Assembly: GCA_004794785.1 (NCBI GenBank)
Contig: SJOL01008692.1
Location: 1,137,640-1,201,639 of the forward strand
Length of the DNA: 64,000 bases
Reading direction: 5' to 3'
From: Opisthorchis felineus
Taxonomy: Eukaryota; Platyhelminthes; Trematoda; Opisthorchiida; Opisthorchiidae
Below are positions 26,001-41,000 of this stretch, one piece after another. The translations under genes and the position numbers were made by a program. The stretch's first letter is position 1. Each line of letters begins with the position of its first letter. The notes under the pieces are model-generated. The model was not told the origin of the DNA. It made no database searches and was given only the letters and a program-made list of their open reading frames with translations.

Positions 26001-29000
26001 AAGTAGCTTTACTTGAAAATGACCGGTAGTCACATTCACACATTGGTGGTTAGCTTGCCGAAATACTGCTTTTTCTAGACGTGTAATCTCATCCCTAGGT
26101 GAAAGGTACTGAAACTCACTCTTCCATCTCGCATACAGAGAAAACCTACATTAGAAATGCCTCCAAATCAACGCCAAGTACACATGCTACCATTTCCTGT
26201 TCCATCTCCTAAACGCCGATTTTGCTTAAAGTGAAAATGGTTGTTAGTTGCTATTTTCAAGCAGACTTGAAGAAACCGGCATCTTGACGAAATTTCACTC
26301 CAACTACCTCCAGAATTTGACACCCCCAAACTTGGACATTCGTGGTAGATAATGTATCCTCGTGTGTGACGTTTCGCGTAACCCTTCTTTGCGTTTGAAT
26401 GTTACCGCATACCGTTGATCGATGCCGGCATCCTCAAATAGTTTTTCGCCATTCCAGTGGGAGTGTCAAACCATAGCAACCAACAATTATTTTTTTATTT
26501 ATGCAGGTTTCTAATCCATCCTGGCCCGGCCTGAACACCTCGCAACAAAGACTACCTCAAACCGATCGAATCCAGCAGTTTGGAATCTCCACTTCCAATC
26601 CTCTGGGTTCGTTTGAGCGGATATCTCCCAGTTCTTCCATAGCCCCTCCTAATCGGTAAGACAGACAATGCCTTCCACTGTCTTCATTTTTCCCAACCAT
26701 CCTTCTCACGCTGCCTTGTTGTTATGACTTGGCTCTATGTTTCATTGATAATTCAGTAATAGACCGAGTATCAGTGTAACCAGATTCTAGTTGCCACGGT
26801 TTTATTGATGGACAGCGAGAGGACTATCTCACATCGAAAGTGAAGGCTTGCAGCGATTCTTCACAGATAATTCTAAGTGGAATGCTTATGCACAGTGAGC
26901 TAGCAAACAACTGCGCTTTGGGTGCGCTAGCCGTGATAGCATAACGCCATTTACCACCTGATTGATCATGCTTGTTAGTGTCACTGTGGGATTCAGTTTC
27001 GTGACCAGGTTGGCTGCACTTTACAGTTGTATTTTCCAAATACGCATGGAGAACATGGAACCGATACCAAAACTTCGCATGATTACCTTCGCTCAAAATA
27101 CACCTCCACACCCCAAATTAGCAAGCACACCAGATGGACTAAGTCCGTCTTTTGGGACAAGAACCTCGCTTGCCTATTCCGTCTGCCTACTAGAAAGTCC
27201 CAGTTCCTGGACAACTGGGAAATGGGGAGTCGCCTGTCGGGTAAACAGTCCGTTTTACCTGTTGGTTCTATTCCTTGCTGTCAATAACTTGACGGAATCA
27301 TCAAAGATTGTTACCCTATGGCTTCCTCGCAGTGTTTGAAAGAGGTATTTCGTCCCTCGCCGCGCGTTTGCAGTTTTTATAGGCTGAATTTCCACGAGCC
27401 AAAAAAAAAACTGAGAATAACCCTATCGCCTCGGTGACGTAGCTACCTTCTGTAGTAATAATGGTAGCAACAATGTTTCAGCTGTAACACCTGTTCGGTG
27501 CCCAGCTGCCATGCCACCCGAAGGAAGCACGAGGGCTGGGATAGTGCCAGGTTGCTCAAGCCTAGACAGAAGAAGTCGAGATGCAGAGGTCGGGTTCGAA
27601 CCACGGACCTTCCGGTTAATAAATTCGTGCTCTAACCTAAGCCGTCTCGCAGTAACAATGGGATAGGACTTGAAGCGTTGGTTATAGGACCGGTTAAAAC
27701 TGGTAATACGAACCCGAAAAGTTTACTGCATTCTTACAGCACCAGTCTATATCCATATTTTGTGCTGGTTCTTATCAGGGAGATATCACAGTGGCTAATC
27801 CTGTATCTTGTTTTCCGGCTTCTGTGTGCACGTATCACACGACAATCAAAGATCTGATCTTCTGCAGGCTGATGCGTCATGTTTTAAATAGTAACAATGA
27901 TAATAGTAATGGTCATTCGGCTATGAAATCCTTCTGATGCCTAGCTGACATACCACCCAAAGGAAACTAGACGGCTGAGGTGCTGAAACGCCGTGCAAGC
28001 CTAGACAGGAGCAGTCGAGATGCCGGAGTTGGGTTCGAACCACGAACCTTCCGGTCAGTAAGTTCGCGCCGTAACCACTGAGCCACCCCGAGCTGTACAT
28101 CATGTACCACACACTAATTTAAGCCAGTGGAATCCTTTTTTGTTTCTTCGGGAACGTCCATGTTTATGTCTAAGCTCATGAATCTAGTTTCCTTCAATAC
28201 GGAATTGATGGTTTTGGGTCGCACGTGTTACGAACAGTTGACAAACGCCAAGCCGTTGTCCTTGTGAAAACCCTATATATTTGTGCCATCTGAACTGACC
28301 GAAAAGATCTTTCCATGGAGTTAAGCAACTAAGATTCAAGTGGATATAGATTTTTGGCAATGTGAGGAGATCCTAGTCGGGATTTCGTCGTGTAAGTGAA
28401 GCCAATGTATGCTGGAAGGCCGAGAAGCGCTATCCAGTGCTTTCCTCACCAGAATAATTGCATAAGGACAGGAGGAGGTCTGCCTAAACGAGAGTGATGT
28501 AAGTATGACCTGGATTTCTTTTCTTTACATTGGGCCTGTTCGAGATTTGTACCCACCTTTGATGTGTTGTTTTTCGTCTGTTTGTAGTTCACACCCAAAT
28601 CATGCAAACCAACAACAATCGGCGACCTCCCGAATTCCTACCTCGTCGTCCCCGTGCACCGCCCCCGAATCGATCAAAACTCTGAATTCCAATCATGAAC
28701 CAAAACAACCGTGTACTTCCAATCCCGTGTTGTATGCACAACAAGCTCAGACAGACTCCACACGTGCGGAGCTGGAGGCAAGGTTAAATCAGGTGTGAAG
28801 TTCGATGCTTTCATTCTCTTCCCTTCGCATTTTCCACCGTCATTCAGAATAACCGTGTCGCTTCGTAATGTCACCACTGTCATGGTGAATAGCAACAGTA
28901 GTGTCAAATACTCCACCGCCCTTGTTGTGAAAACAGCCAGGGTGAGACATGATGCAGGTGGCACGGAGTTCACACAATCGTTCTGATGGTCTTATGTAGC

Positions 29001-32000
29001 TTGCCACGCCAAGCCACTGGATTTAGGAATCGACCCTTTATTTCAAGCAGTTATAAGAGTACAAGTGTGTACTCAGTGAGGATGACTCAGAAACCCGATT
29101 CGCTTAGTGATTTTTGAACCTTTTCTGTGAGTTTTTTCAGGTACTCAAGCCCAACCTTCCATGTAATTTCGCGGATGCGAAATACGCAGTGAAACACTGG
29201 ATCACAAATGCCAGTATGAAGGGTATTGACACTAGCTGGCAGCCGTTGCGCAGACCATTCTATGGAAGACGAAGACCAGTTTTCGAAGCCATGGGTTTTC
29301 GCCTCTCTATAACTCACTGGAGCCAGTACAGAAAACAACAGCCTTGTCAGCGGACGCTGGTAGCACGGGACAAACTGCCGAATTCGATTCCACTTGATGC
29401 ACTCTTTTCAACCCCGTCGCCAAATTCTCTGTTGGTAGTAGTCACTTGTGGCCGGGGCTGGGACATTTTTCCGTCACAAGTGATACAAATTGGTGACCAT
29501 GACTGCGATCTGAACATGTCCTGCGTCTGGAGCATCTCACAAATGGTTATCCATTTGTGATGTGGATAGCGCGCCCCACGATTTCTCCTGAAACTGCGAA
29601 AGCATCGCCTGAGTATTTATGAAAATGATTGGCTGGTTTAACCAGAAAATTCCCGCGCTTTTTCTTATCTCTTCAGGATGTGAACAGTACCCACCGCATG
29701 CAGTAGTCCCCCCAGAAACCCTCCTCCGAGGAGAGACTACTGACCCCTAAGTTCACTGGGCAACGATTTTTTATGAGCCACTTCGAAGAGGGGCCACTTC
29801 CTAGGATAGGCCACGGCCCCCCTCTTTTCGCTTTGCTTGTCTCTTAAAATGGGAGACACTGCATAAGTTTATCAAAATCATTTAGTGCTACCAAGGCCAG
29901 CCCCCAACCCGATGTTCGCTGACTCACTGAGTCGACAGGTTGTACTCGTCCAAAAGAGCTCCTTATCTTCCATTGTCTTCCCGAGCTGTTTGTAAAAGTG
30001 GAACTTTCTGTCGTTTTGCATCACAGCGTGTCACCCCCCCCCCCTACTTTCTTCTTTCTGTTTTTAGGAAGTTGCCAGACGAAAGCAACAAGATGACTAT
30101 ATCCGGCAGCTACAAACGTATTACGATAACTTACTGGCTAAACATGCCTTGGCTGAAGTCACTATTGACCAACTCCGTATGGGCGCTCAAGTTCGAACGG
30201 ATTCCGAGGAGCGGCGCTCCGTAGGTTTCGATAGCTCCAGCTCCAGGCCCTCATTTGGCGGCGGCTTGCGGCGATCCATGCAGTATCTTTCCCAACCTGT
30301 AGGCCCACAGACCCCTTCACGGTCTGGTTCCGTGTTCCTGTCAAACATTGGTCAGCTTCGTCCCAACTTCGGTGAAACACCAACATCTCGATATGCTTCC
30401 ACACCCTATCTTCGTTTACCTAGTCCTTCGATTGAAAACAAGCATCTGCCTCCACCTCCCTACCCGCCCTCCTCCTCCATCCAGCAAAACAACCAATCTC
30501 GTTTGTCGGAAGTTGACGTTAACCGCATACGAAGCTCCCTGGAGAATGCCGAACACTCTCGATATGACCTGACAAATTCGGTTAGTGGTGGAACTCTGCG
30601 TAGAAGACCCAGTGTTGAAATGCCGCACGACCGCCAGCAAACCCAGTGAGTTCTATGGCCTTTAGCAGAAGGACCACAGGATCGTTTCCTAGAAATCGAT
30701 CAACGGAGACCCGCTTCATTCAGGGGAAATCTCATTTTATTCATGCGAAACCATGGGTTTTTATTGGCTTAAAAACAGCATCGTTCATCTCTTTGCGTGC
30801 TTCTTTAGACATTCAGCTATTTCGCTCCTGATTTGTCAACTATCTGATTGCTTTTACGGTCGATTGATCTTTTTTCAGTGTTGATTAAAACGGAGTGTCG
30901 CTGATTAGATAATCGAAACCTGAGTCTAACTTCAATGAAAAGCTACGTTGATTGGCCGGAGGATGGTTCCTCAAATCTCTATCACTATTGGTCGATAGCA
31001 CTGTCGGCTTCTAGAGCACTGGTCTCACCTTAATTTTTGCGTGGTCTAGTAACCCTACACTGTCCTACTTCCGAAAAATTGCTCCACTCCTTGTGTGTGC
31101 CGAATTTAGTTCGTGGTTTACCGTCTCATCGTGGTCCTTCCTTAGGTGAACTCCATTTCTGCGCTTGGTTTTATATGGTTTTACTGTTTACCTCGATGTA
31201 GTATGAACGGTAGTTATGTATCACCCACGGTCTGGGATTTTCGGGGACACACTGAATCCACAGATTATCCCCTTCCTGTAGTTCAGGCAACTGATGGGTC
31301 CTAGTTGCTCTTTTGCGTCCATCCTCTTTACATAGACGCGTGATTTTTTCGGTCTGCTTCAAAGCATTCGGTAGCAAATCATTCGCTACCGTAGGTGTTG
31401 TTTTACGTATTCTGCGGCAGAACATCCTTTGCGCGGGACTGCATCTAACCGCTGCAGTCGGTATGTTACGTTGCTCCAATAACATCAAGTATGGATCCTC
31501 TCCAAAATCTCCGGCGACCGTCATAATATGCTTCGTTATTTTCACTGCTGATTCGACTTTGCCGTTTGACCGGCTTCGATATGGACTGCTAGTACGGTGC
31601 TCGAATCCCTACTTCTTGGGATTTCTGTGTATGCCTACACCGACCCACCTCCAACTCACTATGCACGTATAACGTCACCTAGGTTGGTTACAAAACGTTT
31701 GCAACGGAATTGTCCGGTTCGGAGAACAGACCATCTCCACAACCTGAGCTATCAACGTCCCCTTCGATATCAGGCGTTGTCTGTCTTACTCGGTACACCA
31801 GTGTTCTCCAAAAATCTGCTCTTTCTCTGGCCTCATTATTTTCTTTAATTAGATGATACAGGTGATTCCACCTTGCGCCAGTTTTCGTTTAACCACCCCA
31901 GCACCTCACGTCACTCCGGCCGCAATCGTATTATTGACTACCCACTCTGTCACCACCCGTGATTCAGGTTTGTCGAATGAAGCAGTGTCTACTTGTCCGT

Positions 32001-35000
32001 CTCCATACCGATCTGAACCTACTCATGGATTCCACTGCCGTTGCCCGCATTACTCTTTGTTCACCTTCCTTGGTCTGACATTTTCGCACAACTTATCCTA
32101 GCCATCACGCCACAGTCCTCGTGACGCGAGGATCTAGGATGCTTGGCTTTCTGTTTCGAACACACAGATAGTTTGCCCCGACCCAGGTTCCGCTGCTCTC
32201 TAAATCCCACATTCTGTAGAATGCTGTGTCGGGTTTGGAGTTCGGTTACCGTTTTCCATCCCCCTTGGTCTGTCATCTACTGTCAACTCATCCGGGTACT
32301 CACACATTAAAGTCCTCATGGCGCGAACATCTAGGAAGGTTGATTTCCTTTCTCGAGCGCGCAAACATTTCAACTCTGCCCAAATTCTTCTCCCCTGGAG
32401 TGCTGTCCCCGTGTTTTGGGTGGGGCTGCTTCTTCCCACTTATCCCTCCTTGATTCCATCTGACTCCATTCAATCCTACGCCTCATCGATATATCTTCCC
32501 TAACCAAAAGTATGTAGACACTTCCTCGTCATCAAAACATGGCGTCGTTGCCTTATTTTTCCGTTACCACTACAAGATTTGTTCATCGGAACTGGCTTCT
32601 GTCCTTTTCTCTATATCTTTATACTGCTTTATACTGTATACTTTATACTCTATATCTTATACCGGTCTTTGCCCACATGTCAGGTTTCTACTACTCGATG
32701 TAGAGCTCCTGCTCTTTTTCACCAAAAACTCTCAGTTCTCTCTTTATTCTTCCATAGTTTACATAACTTGTAAATCTTCAAACACCTGGTTCATTATCAG
32801 TCCTATCTACCTCGAGATTTTTTCCACGCATGTCGCCACCGTTTCTTTTTACCGGTTTTCCAGAGGGTCTCTGACCGCCGGGTTTCGCTTCCTTTGCAAT
32901 TCACATGTGTCCTAAAAAACGGAGACTTGAAAATGACTCCTTCATACGAATGCAAGACACGTCAGTCTTTTTGTTCGAAGATTTTCTTGTCTTCTGTAAG
33001 AAGTCAGGGGCATGTTATCGAAAGAGCACTTCCAACGCTCTTTACTAGACGTAACGCATTTATACCAAAGTATGGACATCAACAGTTCGAAAGCCTCTAA
33101 AAACCAAACGATCCGCTCACTGGAAAAAAAATCGACGATTTCATTCCTTGTTGTGCGCTTAGACAGGCTTGGTTGGCTGAAGATAAATAGGGCGAATGCT
33201 GTTGGGCATCTTGAAGTATATCCGCAAAGCCTGGCGCCCAGAGGTATTTTGGTTCTTTCGATGGATGTTCATATTCTCGAGGTTTTTTGCCGTATTTCGT
33301 AGCTCGTCGCTTCCTGGTTTGTTTCAGAAACTGACCAAAGTGCATTGCTCTTCGCTTCTGTTACAGGTCGTCGACTGGCGAAAGAAATCACCCTGGTCCT
33401 CTTCCTTCTGACAAGTTTCAAGACACAACACCCAGTAGAATAGGATCTTCTCAGTATCTTTCAAGGCAAACTGTTTCTGTGCCGAACCCCCCTCTACAAC
33501 AGTCAGTTACTGTCTTGGATGGCCAAAGGCAATCGTCTCCTGGTAAGCTCGCCTTTCCCCAGTTTATCAGCTTTCACTTTCATTTTGGTGTCGAAGGAGA
33601 CAAGTTTGGAGATATTGCTTGCTTTGTGGACAGAATAAAAGATGTTGTACAATAGTCCGTTCTAAAAGTGAGCCTTTCCGTGTCTTTGTTCTTCGAAATC
33701 AACGTAATAATTCCCCTCTGTGCAGTGGCATCTTTCCCTATAACGGCCGCTCACTCCAAGGTATTATGTGGATACTGAGGCCGAACACAGACCAAAATCA
33801 AACTTTTATGGAAACTTTGTTTTGCGAGCACTGTTAAGCTATGCACTAACTTACACACAAACTCTGTCAACAAATTGCATTTGCCTCCAGTATCCGACAA
33901 GAAACGTTATGAAAACTTTCCCGCATTCTTCCTTGATCCCTTCAAATAATTGATCTGGACACCGCTCTATATCGTAACGTCTTGGACAATCCCCACCTAG
34001 TCGCACTTATCTACAGAGATTGACTTGTTGCCCGCTCCACTTTTTCCATCTTCCATTCCTTCGCTTGGGTCCTAGAGATCTTCGGCAGTTTAGCAACCAG
34101 CTCATTTTCAACAACAAAAGTGACTGATTTTTGTTTCCTGTCATTCCTTGATATTTTCGTTTTTAAGAGCCTGTGTGCCTGACGCTCACGAAGACGCACT
34201 GTCCCTTTCCTTCATCCGTTCCATATCTGGACCTTTATTAAGGCCACTGGCAAACTGACAACAGATTGGTAAATCTGGTTCTGTCTTGATTGAGTGGAAC
34301 TCATAGAATTTCACATTAGCCACCGAGCCAAGTGAAGTTGAGTGCCGATGTTGTTTTATCTCTGTGCACGAAAACGTTCATCCTTTCGAATTGAGCATAA
34401 CTCAATGAATGTGAAATGTCTCCTGCTCGATGACAGAAGGATTTGACCTGTCACAAAAGTTTCACATGGCATATTAGAGGTCGCTACAATCGCCCACTGC
34501 TTTTTTAGTCGGAGATCCCTCGTGATGTAATGTTCATCGAGCGATCCTGCTTAAACTGATGGTTCTTTCATTCGGAATAGATACGGTCATGCCCGAACAC
34601 CGGGCATGACTGGATAGACCAGTGTAACTCTCAACTTGGGGTTGGAATAAAACCAAAATCAGTTTCGGAATTTTATCAACAGGAAGAATCAAGGGTCATT
34701 TGGTGGAATACAGTCATTTGCAATCTAATCTGGAGTTAACGGTAGGCTCAGCTGGATCTCTCGTTTATGATATTCCTCAACTGAATTTGCTACACAAAGG
34801 CCAGCTCATGTTTCTGTTTCTATGATATTCCAAAAATATCATAAACGGAAAATTCAACTGGGATTCTGTCGAGTCTTCCGTAAAAGCCAAATTAGTTTGC
34901 AAATGACAGTAGTTCGAGAAGTGCATCCAATTTGGGTTCAAGTAGAACATAAGATTGACAGAAGCTCGCTTACTGCGCCTACCTGATGAGCTCCATGAAG

Positions 35001-38000
35001 GGTGAAACCGGTCGTGGGCTGTCGAAGAGTTTTCAGCAACCTTATAAGTAGTGTTCCGTCAAGAAAATGTACTGCGGTATCTAGACCATCGTACCAACTG
35101 AAACATGAAGCGATCTTTGTGTAGCACATTCAGATGAAAAATTGCATAAATGGGAGGTTCAAGTGGGATTCAGTTAGGCCCCCGGTCACCACCCGAATTT
35201 CGCTTGCTAATGAATGCATTTCGCGCATCAAGGGTCAAATTTTTGGATGTGTATATCAAAAGAAATCGATTATTGTTTTGGCACAATCCAGTTAGGTTTA
35301 TTTTCAGGTTAGACTTTTGTCAATTCGGGCAAAGAGGCGGGAAGCTTGATTGGAAAAAATCTCCGGGGATGTCCAAAGTATTTGACACCGATACAGTCAC
35401 TACCCAAGTTAGAATCTGATAAAGCAAGCAAGCAATAGACTCTCGATGCCAGTCAAACTATTATTGGTTGTCATGCATTCCAACAGGAAGATAACCCGCC
35501 TCCAGGAAACTGAAATTTGGTGGGGAGTAGATGCATCGACGTTATTAGTTGACATGTTCACTTGTATCTTCAACTCTTACACATTGAAGTGCGTAGTATG
35601 AAAAAAGCGGGTTCTGTGGTTGTCGCTGGCCTGTCCAAGATGTTCACACTATTGAACGGTACACTATACCGTTCGTTTTCCTCTTCCGTACTATCTTCTC
35701 ACGTTATCTTTGTCTTACATTTCCGCCAGTCTATATTGAGGTCCTTTTATTCTGGTTGTCCAGTCCCTCGCGTTATCACACGGGTCGATCGCTCCTATTT
35801 CGCCTGGGCAGCTCAGTGCGATTTTGAGGCCCTTACTTTTCGTAGGCTGCCTGGTTGTTGTGCCTTGTAGCTGAACACTTCGGTCTTCATTTGATTTTTC
35901 GCACAATCACCAGCTGTAAAAACCGCGTACTTGCCGTACAGTGGTTCCAACTTTCATAGTTTCGTTCATCCACGGTTTGGGGAGTTGGGATGGATAGCTG
36001 CGCATTGGAGGCGGTAGCCGATATAATTGATGCGTAAGTACAGTGGTTTCAGTGGACTTTTCATTGGGGAAATCGGGAGGGGAGCTATGCATTGAAGGTA
36101 ATAGCTTGGATGCACGAGCGCCATTGAAGGCGTCACTGGGTCATGTCTGACAATGTCTCTAACCATTGATGTGGCCCGTCTTGGGGTCCCCATCCAGGGG
36201 AATGAGGGGCGCAGCTAAGTTTGCTGGTAATGTCTTTCATACTTCGCTGCCAAGTCTTTGTTTGGCCTACTCTGAGTCGCTTCCACACTTCGCGTGGTTG
36301 TGCGAAAGGGCTCTTCGAGTAAGCCGGTCAAGTGACATACGGAGCACGTGACCAAGCTAGCGCAGCCTATGGAGTGTGATCAGTTTATCTATCGTGGACG
36401 AGTTATTTCTTCCGAACACCATTCGACGTACTCCAGGATTACTGACCCGATGTTCCCACCAGGCTTGGGCAATACTCCGAAGACATCGGTGGTCAAACAC
36501 TGATTTTTCGCAGTTTGTTTACGATGATACGATCGACTGTGTGGTAACTAACTGAGATAGTGGCATGGTAGAACTGTTGTTCTACGCCTCTACATCGCAT
36601 TTTTTTCGGACTATTTCGCGACTATCGTTCGCTTAATCCCCCATTTCGTAGCTTCTCCTAAGTGGACAGTCTTTCCTGTTCTCTTTCCAGATTCCATGTT
36701 GCCAGTACATCCTGAAACGTCGTCGAGTCCTACAGACACTATCCAGTGTTCGGATTCTGTTCGGATGCATGTGTTATTCAATATTGGAAAACTTCAGGCC
36801 TCATTGACCGGTCACCAGCGGCGGTTTGTTGAAACCGGCGAGGCTCCGACTAGAGCCCAACTGGACTCATACAGGGAGGACTATTCCCTACTCAAAAAGT
36901 GCTTCCAAGCGGCTAAGCAACATTGGAGAGATTTGTTCTCTTCTGCTGAAAGTAAGACTTTTTTCTACAGAAATAGTGAACCATGTAGAATGTTTTACTG
37001 TCAAGGTAGTTCAACCATGATCACCAGGGTCCCCTGAGTACACCACAACGACCTTACTGTTCAGCCTCCCAAACAGACATGGTACAAACCTGGGGGTCCG
37101 CGATAAACTTCACTGGGTGACGGGAGGATGTTAGCTACCTGATTTAGTTCATTCGAGTGACGCCAGGCTTACATGCACTCACACTGTGGCCAAGCTTTGT
37201 CGTTCTATCATGGTTATTTGTTCAAAACTCGGTAGCATTCTACGTCTTTCAGATGTCATCTCCAAGCGAAAGCGTCACAGCTTCGCATTTGCTCCAACCG
37301 AGTGAGCGTCATTCTTCCGCACTTACTATGAAACCGAGTAAACGGTTAGCCTAACAAATTAACCTGCACTGAGCACTGATCAGTTGACAGATGGAATATC
37401 CAACATGGAGGTTGGTGTGCATGATTGTGGTGTTCATCACTGTACCTTTACTGCCTGTTACGAATGCCATGACATCAGCAGCAGTTCGTAGGAAAGCGTT
37501 CACCGAGTTAATGAGCTAAATTAGTACAAAGCTACCATTGACCTGGTGGATGACCACTATCAACTTGGATAAAGCAGCCGGAAATTCTAGATGGAGATGA
37601 AGTTGGCGAACCCGACAACAATGGCAACATTCAAAAGCAATCACTACCATCCGGCGTGTTCTGTGTCATTTTCGCCAAATCATGCTGGGGGCTGATACAA
37701 TTCTGACAGGGCATCTAAAGTTGAGAAACAGCTCCACAATGAATCGAGCTTCGGAATACTGTCTCAAACGTATTCACAGAACGGAGTTTCGATTAGAATG
37801 AGTTCTCTGTGCTAGTGCGTGCTCCCTTTTAAAGTTGAAGCAGTAGATATCTATCCAAAACCTCGCAAGAACATTGCTCCAGCCTTTCTATGCTTTCAGT
37901 TGGTTGTGAGTTCAGGCGAACAGTTTGAGCGATTGCTCCTAAATGGTTGCCCCTGAACCGACTTATGTTCGGGACACCATCATTCCCACCTTGAAACAGC

Positions 38001-41000
38001 TGGTTGCACTGGCATTACAAACAGATACGTAGTTCTCCTTCACCGATTATCTTTTGAGAGCGAAAACCTAGCTGATGATGCTTGTCTACCATCCCAGATG
38101 TTGATCATTTCTCTGTCGCCTATCTGTCAGTTAGATAGACAATTCTTGCGCTCCGGGGAACAGCTTGTGTGATGTTGCTCCCACCCGCTGGTCCGAAACG
38201 TTTACAGTCAGGCTTTTACCCGTTTTCACTCACCACCCGTGCTCCCTCAGTTTCACTTCACCTCATCACCGGGGATATTTATCAAATTTATCTTCATCTG
38301 GTTTACAGTCTACTTTTGTATCCCGTTGCCAAGGTGATAATTTGTTGGATATCCACCTGTCTGTTTGTTAAGTACCTCCATCCGTAATTGTCTCTGCAGA
38401 GTGCTCGCCGTAAAGACGGAATTGTCCGGAAGCGATAATTTCATTCCACTTCTGCTGCAGTTTGGTTTTCTTTATCAGGAAGTCGTTCCATATTTTGTAA
38501 ATGGGCTCGGATGACAGTCATCGTTCGTCTTGGCTGTTTTACTACGTTTCACGTGACAACCGAAGTACGATCCGGGACTGTGACAGAAATAACGAAGGCA
38601 TTTAAATGTGCGCTCAGCTGCTGTTGTTTTGTGAACGAATCCTCGATTGTTGCTTCTAAGAGTATTCGTATTGTAGAAGACTTTGAAGTTGTCTCTTCCT
38701 AGGAAGTGCTATACGTAAGGGATAGCACGGCGTGTCGTTTTCGATATCGGGAACCACTGTCGCTGGTCATATGCCTGCTGCGCTGTCCTGGTTCTCTTAC
38801 TGGCGGTCACGTTTGTGGAACCAGCTGCGATTAGCTGATTACGCGTATCGTCGATAGCCTGTCGGGCTAGTTGTACGAGTGAACACCACTACTCAAATTT
38901 GACTTGTTCCGACGAAAGACATTAGACTTCCGTCATGATGTGTGCACCTGGAACCCCATTCACTTGCCTTGAAATTCGGAATTGGTCAAGTTCCAGTATG
39001 TAACCACTTTCTGATCACCCTTGGTCACTACCTCGGATCATCATGCAATTTTATCCATAAACAGCTGTTTATCCGAATCGCTGGAAAAATAGGTATTTTT
39101 CTTCGCTGCAAACCGGACTTATTAGCTTCTAGCGTGTGTGTAAGACCATGCAGTTCTTGCATAATACATGTAAGGACCTATCGGCTCATATCAAGTACGA
39201 TTATGTATTTATTCCAAGTTGGTAGTCGGTTTCCTTTGCTCATATTGCATTTGCAATTAACGGTTCCCCTATAGAATTTGATTCAGACGCCAGTATGGAT
39301 AAGGACATTTTCCAACTCGGACTACAATTGGACGATTTGGAAGCGTGTTTCCGCATAAAGAACTCTATTCTAAACCTCCCTCCTGACACGGTCGATGGCG
39401 GAATTCATAGTTCACAACCGTCAGACAGCCATCATTCGGCAGACCTCACAACCCATAGTCACGGAACAGGAACATCCTCCTCTCCTAGACATAGCAACAG
39501 TCTTGCAGAAAACGAATCATACCCCTCAAGCCTGCACAGTTCTTCGCCAGTGAAAGGTAAGGTGCTTTTAAAGTAGAGCCGTTGTTCATTGGTCATAAAG
39601 TTTTATAGGGATACCCTAACGACTCTGCCTAATAAAATTCTAAAAAGCAAGACCTAACTGTGTTCGAACGTCACCAATATTGGACAGCCAAACACATGGA
39701 CAAGTGCTTTTGGTCAACCACCAGTTCATGATTACGGCTCATATTCTCGAAGCACAAAATGCTGGTAGTTCCCAACGGCGTTGTGTACTCCTGTCAGTAG
39801 GATTTTACCTGACTTCACAGAATGAACCGAGAAAGTGAAGTCTGAGGTTTCCTAATCACTCACTGTGGGGATTGTGAATGAAAAATGTACAGGTGGGTTC
39901 TCCGTGCACGCTTCCCCACTTCATATTGTGACACTCATACCTCACATGCTATTCCCCACGCATCTACCTAATACATCCATAGCCATAGGCGGATAGCTTC
40001 ACAAACACCCGACAATTGCACCGTCACCATGTCCAGAGGAGTTGGTTGGTGTTCAATCTTTGGATTTCCGTCCAGCGCACTCATGCTGTTCATTCAAAAC
40101 GCTAATCTGGTTCTGACCGTGTTGGATTTGCCTTACCGACTAAACGCGTGAGCTCACGCTAGTGAGATAAAACTTCCTATTAGGTACCTCTACTGGAACC
40201 CGTGTACTTCGATACTTCATCCTATCCAGGAGCTAGGTCACTGTGCACTGCTCTCGCATGTGGTCTCCTCATGCGCAGAAAAAAATAGTATGATCAGTTT
40301 TTATGAAAGCGAAAAACAGAACCATTCTGCGTAGTTCCGGCGATTCTATTGATGGTTTTCCGGCTACCTCATCGCATGAATTTCAGGTTTCCATGGTGCA
40401 CTGTTTGCCTTTGACGCGACAATTAGATGTGAGTAGTTATTCTCAAGGCTCGAAATCTTTCTGGAGTTACACGATTGTTCTCTCTTTCATTCACTCGACC
40501 AGTCCGAACGATTTTGGATGTCAGGATTAATGGCATCCGATACCCTGCCGGATTTTTACTGTTCTGACATACAGTCTACTTTTTAAGGAAAGAACGCGCT
40601 CGGCCTACTGTATTTTGTTGCCCCTGTGATGAACATGCTGTCGCTATCGATTTTTTTCAGCAAACTAGCCTAAACTTCGGTAATAGATTGTTCGCATTTA
40701 CTTTGATCTTGAGCATGAGGATCTGCGTGCAGGCGTGAGTATACACCCGGCCGTTTAACGGACAAATTATTTCAGAATGTGAATGTCTCCTCAGATCAGT
40801 ACCACGTTTCCCCGAGTTTTCAGGCATCCTAGCTTCTTTCTGTGCATACGTGGTTTGAAACAGTCCTCGTCAAGTTGATGCGCAACCTGAACACTGTTGA
40901 CTGCTGAACTCGCCTCAGACTGTAATAATAAATAATAATCGTTCAGCGGTATCACCCTTTCGGTGTCTGGCTGCCATGCCACCCGAAGGAAGCACGAGGG

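Larger units (their letters stand above)
19374..26506 (+). other. 7.1-kb intron 2 of the AKNA-like gene
   Basis: Contains the inverted SINE pair 3a/3b, SINE copies 4 and 5 (also opposite orientations), an AAT simple repeat and an exon-like frame ending at 22164 that does not fit in phase. No other gene is visible. Confidence 0.5.

Noticed and set aside
22754..28094. Repeated ~180-bp units as a CRISPR array
   Set aside because: Units are SINE copies in both orientations, irregularly spaced by kilobases, with target-site duplications and no short spacers.
37255..37350. Open frame after CTTTCAG as a further AKNA exon
   Set aside because: With the phase imposed by exon 7 it reaches a stop, and its donor (GTTAGC) is poor. 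Exon 7 joins exon 8 directly in phase.
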